From the NCBI RefSeq assembly GCF_051020975.1, contig NW_027478160.1, positions 890,001 through 954,000 on the forward strand: a stretch of 64,000 bases of DNA. The letters are read 5' to 3'. Of this stretch, positions 10,401 through 21,960 are shown piece by piece. A program made the position numbers and the translations under genes. How positions within the stretch are numbered: the first letter of the stretch is position 1; the number at the start of each line of letters is the position of its first letter. Origin of the DNA: Osmia lignaria lignaria (lineage: Eukaryota > Arthropoda > Insecta > Hymenoptera > Megachilidae). The notes under the pieces are model-generated. The model did not search any database, was not told the DNA's origin, and saw nothing but the letters and a program-made list of their open reading frames with translations.

Positions 10401-13400
10401 GAGAATTCTGTTTCCTACAATTTATGTTCTATGATATTTTTTGATCAGAAGCGTAGTTTTCGAGATATATCGAGATATTTAAAAGTTCCGAAGCCGCACC
10501 AACATAATAGAGATACAGAAACACCGTGGCCCCTTTCTTTGAGATAACTCTGCACTATTGCGAGCTGCAAATGCCACTTCCAGCTTAGCTGTGCAGAAGA
10601 AGAACAACAAGAAGAAGAAATATCTCGAAATATGTCCGTCAGGCCCCTTCCCTTGAGATATATCTGCAAATATCTCGGAAACGAAGCGAGCTATGGCAAA
10701 ACGTTAAGAGACCTTTTTTGTAGAGAATTATGTTTCCTACAATTTATGTTGTATGATATTTTTTGATCAGAAGCGTAGTTTTCGAGATATATCGAGATAT
10801 TTAAAAGTTCCGAAGCCGCACCAACATAATAGGGATACAGAAACACCGTGGCCCCTTTCTTTGAGATAACTCTGCACTAGTGCGAGCCGCAAATGCCACT
10901 TCCAGCTTAGCTGTGCACAAGAAGAACAACAAGAAGAAGAAATATCTCGAAATATGTCCGTCAGGCCCCTTCCCTTGAGATAAATCTGCAAATATCTCGG
11001 AAACGAAGCGAGCTATGGTAAAATGTTAAGAGACCTTTTTTGTAGAGAATTAAGTTTCCTACTTTTTATGTTCTATGATATTTTTTGATCAGATGCGTAG
11101 TTCTCGAGATATATCAAGATATTTAAAAGTTCCGAAGCCGCACCAACATAATAGAGATACAGAAACACCGTGGCCCCTTTCTTTGAGATAACTCTGCACT
11201 ATTGCGAGCTGCAAATGCCACTTCCAGCTTAGCTGTGCAGAGGAAGAACAACAAGAAGAAGAAATATCTCGAAATATGTCCGTCAGGCCAGTTCCTTTGA
11301 GCTGAATCTGCAAATATCTCGGAAACGAAGCGAGCTATGGCAAAATGTTAAGAGACGTTTTTTGTAGAGAATTATGTTTCCTACAATTTATGTTCTATGA
11401 TATTTTTTGATCCGAAGCGTAGTTTTCGAGATATATCGAGATATTTAAAAGTTCCGAAGCCGCACCAACATAATAGGGATACAGAAACACCGTGGCCCCT
11501 TTCTTTGAGATAACTCTGCACTAGTGCGAGCCGCAAATGCCACTTCCAGCTTAGCTGTGCAGAAGAAGAACAACAAGAAGAAGAAATATCTCGAAATATG
11601 TCCGTCAGGCCCCTTCCCTTGAGATAAATCTGGAAATATCTCGGAAACGAAGAGAGCTATGGCAAAATGCTAAGAGACCTTTTTTGTAGAGAATTAAGTT
11701 TCCTACTTTTTACGTTCTATGACATTTTTTGATCAGATGCGTAGTTCTCGAGATATATCAAGATATTTAAAAGTTCCGAAGCCGCACCAACATAATAGAG
11801 ATACAGAAACACCGTGGCCCCTTTCTTTGAGATAACTCTGCACTATTGCGAGCTGTAAATGCCACTTCCAGCTTAGCTGTGCAGAAGAAGAACAACAAGA
11901 AGAAGAAATATCTCGAAATATGTCCGTCAGGCCCCTTCCCTTGAGATAAATCTGCAAATATCTCGGAAACGAAGCGAGCTATGGCAAAATGTTTAGAGAC
12001 CTTTTTTGTAGAGAATTAAGTTTCCTACTTTTTATCTTCTATGATATTTCTTGATCAGATGCGTAGTTCTCGAGATATATCAAGATATTTAAAAGTTCCG
12101 AAGCCGCACCATCATAATAGAGATACAGAAACACCGTGGCCCCTCTCTTTGAGATAACTCTGCACTATTGCGAGCTGCAAATGCCACTTCCAGCTCAGCT
12201 GTGCAGAAGAAGAACAACAAGAAGAAGAAATATCTCGAAATATGTCCGTCAGGCCCCTTCCCTTGAGATATATCTGCAAATATCTCGGAAACGAAGCGAG
12301 CTATGGCAAAACGTTAAGAGACCTTTTTTGTAGAGAATTATGTTTCCTACAATTTATGTTGTATGATATTTTTTGATCAGAAGCGTAGTTTTCGAGATAT
12401 ATCGAGATATTTAAAAGCTCCGAAGCCGCACCAACATAATAGAGATACAGAAACACCGTGGCCCCTTTCTTTGAGGTAACTCTGCACTATTGCGCGCTGC
12501 AAATGCCACTTCCAGCTTAGCTGTGCAGAAGAAGAACAACAAGAAGAAGAAATATCTCGAAATATGTCCGTCAGGCCCCTTCCCTTGAGATAAATCTGCA
12601 AATATCTCGGAAACGAAGCGAGCTATGGGAAAATGTAAAGAGACCTTTTTTGTAGAGAATTAAGTTTCCTACTTTTTATGTAGTATGATATTTTTTGATC
12701 AGATGCGTAGTTCTCGAGATATATCAAGATATTTAAAAGTTCCGAAGCCGCACCAACATAATAGAGATACAGAAACACCGTGGCCCCTTTCTTTGAGAAA
12801 ACTCTGCACTATTGCGCGCTGCAAATGCCACTTCCAGCTTAGCTGTGCAGAAGAAGAACAACAAGAAGAAGAAATATCTCGAAATATGTCCGTCAGGCCC
12901 CTTCCCTTGAGATAAATCTGCAAATATCTCGGAAACGAAGCGAGCTATGGCAAAATGTTAAGAGACCTTTTTTGTAGAGAATTATGTTTCCTACAATATA
13001 TGTTCTATGATATTTTTTGATCAGAAGCGTAGTTTTCGAGATATATCGAGATATTTAAAAGTTCCGAAGCCGCACCAACATAATAGAGATACAGAAACAC
13101 CGTGGCCCCTTTCTTTGGGATAACTCTGCACTATTGCGAGCTGCAAATGCCACTTCCAGCTTAGCTGTGCAGAAGAAGTACAACAAGAAGAAGAAATATC
13201 TCGAAATATGTCCGTCAGGCCACTTCCCTTGAGATAAATCTGCAAATATCTCGGAAACGAAGCGAGCTATGGCAAAATGTTAAGAGACCTTTTTTGTAGA
13301 GAATTATGTTTCCTACAATTTATGTTCTATGATATTTTTTGATCAGAAGCGTAGTTTTCGAGATATATCGAGATATTTAAAAGTTCCGAAGCCGCACCAA

Positions 13401-16400
13401 CATAATAGAGATACAGAAACACCGTGGCCCCTTTCTTTGGGATAACTCTGCACTATTGCGAGCTGCAAATGCCACTTCCAGCTTAGCTGTGCAGAAGAAG
13501 AACAACAAGAAGAAGAAATATCTCGAAATATGTCCGTCAGGCCACTTCCCTTGAGATAAATCTGTAAATATCTCGGAAACGAAGCGAGCTATGGCAAAAT
13601 GTTTAGAGACCTTTCTTGTAGAGAATTAAGTTTCCTACTTTTTATGTGGTATGATATTTTTTGATCAGATGCGTAGTTCTCGAGATATATCAAGATATTT
13701 AAAAGTTCCGAAGCCGCACCAACATAATAGAGATACAGAAACACCGTGGCCCCTTTCTTTGAGATAACTCTGCACTATTGCGCGCTGCAAATGCCACTTC
13801 CAGCTTAGCTGTGCAGAAGAAGAACAACAAGAAGAAGAAATATCTCGAAATATGTCCGTCAGGCCCCTTCCCTTGAGATAAATCTGCAAATATCTCGGAA
13901 ACGAAGCGAGCTATGGCAAAATGTTAAGAGACCTTTTTTGTAGAGAATTCTGTTTCCTACAATTTATGTTCTATGATATTTTTTGATCAGAAGCGTAGTT
14001 TTCGAGATATATCGAGATATTTAAAAGTTCCGAAGCCGCACCAACATAATAGAGATACAGAAACACCGTGGCCCCTTTCTTTGAGATAACTCTGCACTAT
14101 TGCGAGCTGCAAATGCCACTTCCAGCTTAGCTGTGCAGAAGAAGAACAACAAGAAGAAGAAATATCTCGAAATATGTCCGTCAGGCCCCTTCCCTTGAGA
14201 TATATCTGCAAATATCTCGGAAACGAAGCGAGCTATGGCAAAACGTTAAGAGACCTTTTTTGTAGAGAATTATGTTTCCTACAATTTATGTTGTATGATA
14301 TTTTTTGATCAGAAGCGTAGTTTTCGAGATATATCGAGATATTTAAAAGTTCCGAAGCCGCACCAACATAATAGGGATACAGAAACACCGTGGCCCCTTT
14401 CTTTGAGATAACTCTGCACTAGTGCGAGCCGCAAATGCCACTTCCAGCTTAGCTGTGCACAAGAAGAACAACAAGAAGAAGAAATATCTCGAAATATGTC
14501 CGTCAGGCCCCTTCCCTTGAGATAAATCTGCAAATATCTCGGAAACGAAGCGAGCTATGGTAAAATGTTAAGAGACCTTTTTTGTAGAGAATTAAGTTTC
14601 CTACTTTTTATGTTCTATGATATTTTTTGATCAGATGCGTAGTTCTCGAGATATATCAAGATATTTAAAAGTTCCGAAGCCGCACCAACATAATAGAGAT
14701 ACAGAAACACCGTGGCCCCTTTCTTTGAGATAACTCTGCACTATTGCGAGCTGCAAATGCCACTTCCAGCTTAGCTGTGCAGAGGAAGAACAACAAGAAG
14801 AAGAAATATCTCGAAATATGTCCGTCAGGCCAGTTCCTTTGAGCTGAATCTGCAAATATCTCGGAAACGAAGCGAGCTATGGCAAAATGTTAAGAGACGT
14901 TTTTTGTAGAGAATTATGTTTCCTACAATTTATGTTCTATGATATTTTTTGATCCGAAGCGTAGTTTTCGAGATATATCGAGATATTTAAAAGTTCCGAA
15001 GCCGCACCAACATAATAGGGATACAGAAACACCGTGGCCCCTTTCTTTGAGATAACTCTGCACTAGTGCGAGCCGCAAATGCCACTTCCAGCTTAGCTGT
15101 GCAGAAGAAGAACAACAAGAAGAAGAAATATCTCGAAATATGTCCGTCAGGCCCCTTCCCTTGAGATAAATCTGGAAATATCTCGGAAACGAAGAGAGCT
15201 ATGGCAAAATGCTAAGAGACCTTTTTTGTAGAGAATTAAGTTTCCTACTTTTTACGTTCTATGACATTTTTTGATCAGATGCGTAGTTCTCGAGATATAT
15301 CAAGATATTTAAAAGTTCCGAAGCCGCACCAACATAATAGAGATACAGAAACACCGTGGCCCCTTTCTTTGAGATAACTCTGCACTATTGCGAGCTGTAA
15401 ATGCCACTTCCAGCTTAGCTGTGCAGAAGAAGAACAACAAGAAGAAGAAATATCTCGAAATATGTCCGTCAGGCCCCTTCCCTTGAGATAAATCTGCAAA
15501 TATCTCGGAAACGAAGCGAGCTATGGCAAAATGTTTAGAGACCTTTTTTGTAGAGAATTAAGTTTCCTACTTTTTATCTTCTATGATATTTCTTGATCAG
15601 ATGCGTAGTTCTCGAGATACATCAAGATATTTAAAAGTTCCGAAGCCGCACCATCATAATAGAGATACAGAAACACCGTGGCCCCTCTCTTTGAGATAAC
15701 TCTGCACTATTGCGAGCTGCAAATGCCACTTCCAGCTCAGCTGTGCAGAAGAAGAACAACAAGAAGAAGAAATATCTCGAAATATGTCCGTCAGGCCCCT
15801 TCCCTTGAGATATATCTGCAAATATCTCGGAAACGAAGCGAGCTATGGCAAAACGTTAAGAGACCTTTTTTGTAGAGAATTATGTTTCCTACAATTTATG
15901 TTGTATGATATTTTTTGATCAGAAGCGTAGTTTTCGAGATATATCGAGATATTTAAAAGTTCCGAAGCCGCACCAACATAATAGAGATACAGAAACACCG
16001 TGGCCCCTTTCTTTGAGGTAACTCTGCACTATTGCGCGCTGCAAATGCCACTTCCAGCTTAGCTGTGCAGAAGAAGAACAACAAGAAGAAGAAATATCTC
16101 GAAATATGTCCGTCAGGCCCCTTCCCTTGAGATAAATCTGCAAATATCTCGGAAACGAAGCGAGCTATGGGAAAATGTAAAGAGACGTTTTTTGTAGAGA
16201 ATTAAGTTTCCTACTTTTTATGTAGTATGATATTTTTTGATCAGATGCGTAGTTCTCGAGATATATCAAGATATTTAAAAGTTCCGAAGCCGCACCAACA
16301 TAATAGAGATACAGAAACACCGTGGCCCCTTTCTTTGAGAAAACTCTGCACTATTGCGCGCTGCAAATGCCACTTCCAGCTTAGCTGTGCAGAAGAAGAA

Positions 16401-17785
16401 CAACAAGAAGAAGAAATATCTCGAAATATGTCCGTCAGGCCCCTTCCCTTGAGATAAATCTGCAAATATCTCGGAAACGAAGCGAGCTATGGCAAAATGT
16501 TAAGAGACCTTTTTTGTAGAGAATTATGTTTCCTACAATATATGTTCTATGATATTTTTTGATCAGAAGCGTAGTTTTCGAGATATATCGAGATATTTAA
16601 AAGTTCCGAAGCCGCACCAACATAATAGAGATACAGAAACACCGTGGCCCCTTTCTTTGGGATAACTCTGCACTATTGCGAGCTGCAAATGCCACTTCCA
16701 GCTTAGCTGTGCAGAAGAAGTACAACAAGAAGAAGAAATATCTCGAAATATGTCCGTCAGGCCACTTCCCTTGAGATAAATCTGCAAATATCTCGGAAAC
16801 GAAGCGAGCTATGGCAAAATGTTAAGAGACCTTTTTTGTAGAGAATTATGTTTCCTACAATTTATGTTCTATGATATTTTTTGATCAGAAGCGTAGTTTT
16901 CGAGATATATCGAGATATTTAAAAGTTCCGAAGCCGCACCAACATAATAGAGATACAGAAACACCGTGGCCCCTTTCTTTGGGATAACTCTGCACTATTG
17001 CGAGCTGCAAATGCCACTTCCAGCTTAGCTGTGCAGAAGAAGAACAACAAGAAGAAGAAATATCTCGAAATATGTCCGTCAGGCCACTTCCCTTGAGATA
17101 AATCTGTAAATATCTCGGAAACGAAGCGAGCTATGGCAAAATGTTTAGAGACCTTTCTTGTAGAGAATTAAGTTTCCTACTTTTTATGTGGTATGATATT
17201 TTTTGATCAGATGCGTAGTTCTCGAGATATATCAAGATATTTAAAAGTTCCGAAGCCGCACCAACATAATAGAGATACAGAAACACCGTGGCCCCTTTCT
17301 TTGAGATAACTCTGCACTATTGCGCGCTGCAAATGCCACTTCCAGCTTAGCTGTGCAGAAGAAGAACAACAAGAAGAAGAAATATCTCGAAATATGTCCG
17401 TCAGGCCCCTTCCCTTGAGATAAATCTGCAAATATCTCGGAAACGAAGCGAGCTATGGCAAAATGTTAAGAGACCTTTTTTGTAGAGAATTCTGTTTCCT
17501 ACAATTTATGTTCTATGATATTTTTTGATCAGAAGCGTAGTTTTCGAGATATATCGAGATATTTAAAAGTTCCGAAGCCGCACCAACATAATAGAGATAC
17601 AGAAACACCGTGGCCCCTTTCTTTGAGATAACTCTGCACTATTGCGAGCTGCAAATGCCACTTCCAGCTTAGCTGTGCAGAAGAAGAACAACAAGAAGAA
17701 GAAATATCTCGAAATATGTCCGTCAGGCCCCTTCCCTTGAGATATATCTGCAAATATCTCGGAAACGAAGCGAGCTATGGCAAAA
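7477..17785. repeat. HOR-B: 11-mer, 3542 bp, about 2.9 copies
   Basis: Copies are 7477-11018, 11019-14560 and 14561-about 17785. Markers recurring at 3542 bp include CCAGTTCCTTTGAGCTGAAT (from about 7746, 11288 and 14830), TTTTTTGATCCGAAGC (lost GATCAG, about 7863, 11405 and 14947), GAAGAGAGC and GACATTTTTTG. A GAATTC site at 10403, 13945 and 17487 marks one monomer per unit. Rare differences distinguish the copies: AAAGCTCCG in the first two (about 8873 and 12415) but AAAGTTCCG in the third, and GATACATC near 15617. Three consecutive monomers and the GTGCACAAG monomer are shared with HOR-A. Confidence 0.92.
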
Positions 17786-20700
17786 TGTTAAGAGACCTTT
17801 TTTGTAGAGAATTATGTTTCCTACAATTTATGTTCTATGATATTTTTTGATCAGAAGCGTAGTTTTCGAGATATATCGAGATATTTAAAAGTTCCGAAGC
17901 CGCACCAACATAATAGAGATACAGAAACACCGTGGCCCCTTTCTTTGAGATAACTCTGCACTAGTGCGAGCCGCAAATGCCACTTCCAGCTTAGCTGTGC
18001 AGAAGAAGAACAACAAGAAGAAGAAATATCTCGAAATATGTCCGACAGGCCCCTTCCCTTCAGATAAATCTGCAAATATCTCGGAAACGAAGCGCGCTAT
18101 GGCGAAATGTTAAGAGACCTTTTTTGTAGAGAATTAAGTTTCCTACTTTTTATCTTCTATGATATTTTTTGATCAGATGCGTAGTTCTCGAGATATATCA
18201 AGATATTTAAAAGTTCCGAAGCCGCACCAACATAATAGAGATACAGAAACACCGTGGCCCCTCTATTTGAGATAACTCTGCACTATTGCGAGCTGCAAAT
18301 GCCACTTCCAGCTTAGCTGTGCAGAAGAAGAACAACAAGAAGAAGAAATATCTCGAAATATGTCCGTCAGGCCCCTTCCCTTGAGATAAATCTGCAAATA
18401 TCTCGGAAACGAAGCGAGTTATGGCAAAATGTTAAGAGACCTTTTTTGTAGAGAATTAAGTTTCCTACTTTTTATGTTCTATGATATTTTTTGATCAGAT
18501 GCGTAGTGCTCGAGATATATCAAGATATTTAAAAGTTCCGAAGCCGCACCAACATAATAGAGATACAGAAACACCGTGGCCCCTTTCTTTGAGATAACTC
18601 TGCACTAGTGCGAGCCGCAAATGCCACTTCCAGCTTAGCTGTGCAGAAGAAGAACAACAAGAAGAAGAAATATCTCGAAATATGTCCGTCAGGCCCCTTC
18701 CCTTGAGATAAATCTGCAAATATCTCGGAAACGAAGCGAGCTATGGCAAAATGTTAAGAAACCTTTTTTGTAGAGAATTAAGTTTCCTACTTTTTACGTT
18801 CTATGATATTTTTTGATCAGATGCGTAGTTCTCGCGATATATCAAGATATTTAAAAGTTCCGAAGCCGCACCAACATAATAGTGATACAGAAACACCGTG
18901 GCCCCTTTCTTTGAGATAACTCTGCACTATTGCGAGCTGCAAATGCCACTTCCAGCTTAGCTGTGCAGAAGAAGAACAACAAGAAGAAGAAATATCTCGA
19001 AATATGTCCGTCAGGCCCCTTCCCTTGAGATATATCTGCAAATATCTCGGAAACGAAGCGAGCTATGGCAAAACGTTAAGAGACCTTTTTTGTAGAGAAT
19101 TATGTTTCCTACAATTTATGTTGTATGATATTTTTTGATCAGAAGCGTAGTTTTCGAGATATATCGAGATATTTAAAAGTTCCGAAGCCGCACCAACATA
19201 ATAGGGATACAGAAACACCGTGGCCCCTTTCTTTGAGATAACTCTGCACTAGTGCGAGCCGCAAATGCCACTTCCAGCTTAGCTGTGCACAAGAAGAACA
19301 ACAAGAAGAAGAAATATCTCGAAATATGTCCGTCAGGCCCCTTCCCTTGAGATAAATCTGCAAATATCTCGGAAACGAAGCGAGCTATGGTAAAATGTTA
19401 AGAGACCTTTTTTGTAGAGAATTAAGTTTCCTACTTTTTATGTTCTATGATATTTTTTGATCAGATGCGTAGTTCTCGAGATATATCAAGATATTTAAAA
19501 GTTCCGAAGCCGCACCAACATAATAGAGATACAGAAACACCGTGGCCCCTTTCTTTGAGATAACTCTGCACTATTGCGAGCTGCAAATGCCACTTCCAGC
19601 TTAGCTGTGCAGAGGAAGAACAACAAGAAGAAGAAATATCTCGAAATATGTCCGTCAGGCCAGTTCCTTTGAGCTGAATCTGCAAATATCTCGGAAACGA
19701 AGCGAGCTATGGCAAAATGTTAAGAGACGTTTTTTGTAGAGAATTATGTTTCCTACAATTTATGTTCTATGATATTTTTTGATCCGAAGCGTAGTTTTCG
19801 AGATATATCGAGATATTTAAAAGTTCCGAAGCCGCACCAACATAATAGGGATACAGAAACACCGTGGCCCCTTTCTTTGAGATAACTCTGCACTAGTGCG
19901 AGCCGCAAATGCCACTTCCAGCTTAGCTGTGCAGAAGAAGAACAACAAGAAGAAGAAATATCTCGAAATATGTCCGTCAGGCCCCTTCCCTTGAGATAAA
20001 TCTGGAAATATCTCGGAAACGAAGAGAGCTATGGCAAAATGCTAAGAGACCTTTTTTGTAGAGAATTAAGTTTCCTACTTTTTACGTTCTATGACATTTT
20101 TTGATCAGATGCGTAGTTCTCGAGATATATCAAGATATTTAAAAGTTCCGAAGCCGCACCAACATAATAGAGATACAGAAACACCGTGGCCCCTTTCTTT
20201 GAGATAACTCTGCACTATTGCGAGCTGTAAATGCCACTTCCAGCTTAGCTGTGCAGAAGAAGAACAACAAGAAGAAGAAATATCTCGAAATATGTCCGTC
20301 AGGCCCCTTCCCTTGAGATAAATCTGCAAATATCTCGGAAACGAAGCGAGCTATGGCAAAATGTTTAGAGACCTTTTTTGTAGAGAATTAAGTTTCCTAC
20401 TTTTTATCTTCTATGATATTTCTTGATCAGATGCGTAGTTCTCGAGATATATCAAGATATTTAAAAGTTCCGAAGCCGCACCATCATAATAGAGATACAG
20501 AAACACCGTGGCCCCTCTCTTTGAGATAACTCTGCACTATTGCGAGCTGCAAATGCCACTTCCAGCTCAGCTGTGCAGAAGAAGAACAACAAGAAGAAGA
20601 AATATCTCGAAATATGTCCGTCAGGCCCCTTCCCTTGAGATATATCTGCAAATATCTCGGAAACGAAGCGAGCTATGGCAAAACGTTAAGAGACCCTTTT

Positions 20701-21960
20701 TGTAGAGAATTATGTTTCCTACAATTTATGTTGTATGATATTTTTTGATCAGAAGCGTAGTTTTCGAGATATATCGAGATATTTAAAAGTTCCGAAGCCG
20801 CACCAACATAATAGAGATACAGAAACACCGTGGCCCCTTTCTTTGAGGTAACTCTGCACTATTGCGCGCTGCAAATGCCACTTCCAGCTTAGCTGTGCAG
20901 AAGAAGAACAACAAGAAGAAGAAATATCTCGAAATATGTCCGTCAGGCCCCTTCCCTTGAGATAAATCTGCAAATATCTCGGAAACGAAGCGAGCTATGG
21001 CAAAATGTTAAGAGACCTTTTTTGTAGAGAATTCTGTTTCCTACAATTTATGTTGTATGATATTTTTTGATCAGAAGCGTAGTTTTCGAGATATATCGAG
21101 ATATTTAAAAGTTCCGAAGCCGCACCAACATAATAGAGATACAGAAACACCGTGGCCCCTTTCTTTGAGATAACTCTGCACTATTGCGAGCTGCAAATGC
21201 CACTTCCAGCTTAGCTGTGCAGAAGAAGAACAACAAGAAGAAGAAATATCTCGAAATATGTCCGTCAGGCCCCTTCCCTTGAGATATATCTGCAAATATC
21301 TCGGAAACGAAGCGAGCTATGGCAAAATGTTAAGAGACCTTTTTTGTAGAGAATTATGTTTCCTACAATTTATGTTCTATGATATTTTTTGATCAGAAGC
21401 GTAGTTTTCGAGATATATCGAGATATTTAAAAGTTCCGAAGCCGCACCAACATAATAGAGATACAGAAACACCGTGGCCCCTTTCTTTGAGATAACTCTG
21501 CACTAGTGCGAGCCGCAAATGCCACTTCCAGCTTAGCTGTGCAGAAGAAGAACAACAAGAAGAAGAAATATCTCGAAATATGTCCGACAGGCCCCTTCCC
21601 TTCAGATAAATCTGCAAATATCTCGGAAACGAAGCGCGCTATGGCGAAATGTTAAGAGACCTTTTTTGTAGAGAATTAAGTTTCCTACTTTTTATCTTCT
21701 ATGATATTTTTTGATCAGATGCGTAGTTCTCGAGATATATCAAGATATTTAAAAGTTCCGAAGCCGCACCAACATAATAGAGATACAGAAACACCGTGGC
21801 CCCTCTATTTGAGATAACTCTGCACTATTGCGAGCTGCAAATGCCACTTCCAGCTTAGCTGTGCAGAAGAAGAACAACAAGAAGAAGAAATATCTCGAAA
21901 TATGTCCGTCAGGCCCCTTCCCTTGAGATAAATCTGCAAATATCTCGGAAACGAAGCGAG
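17786..21960. repeat. HOR-B variant: hybrid 11-mer, 3542 bp, 1.2 copies
   Basis: From about 17786 the unit becomes a hybrid. A new pair of monomers (TCCGACAGG near 18041, then CCCCTCTATTTGAG near 18258) is followed by three monomers typical of HOR-A (near 18495, 18817 and 19139) and then by monomers 1-5 of HOR-B (19461-20973). The period is again 3542 bp: the TCCGACAGG monomer returns near 21583 and the CTCTATTTG monomer near 21803. Similarity then ends near 21960. GAATTC at 17487 and 21029 keeps the same spacing. Confidence 0.85.
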
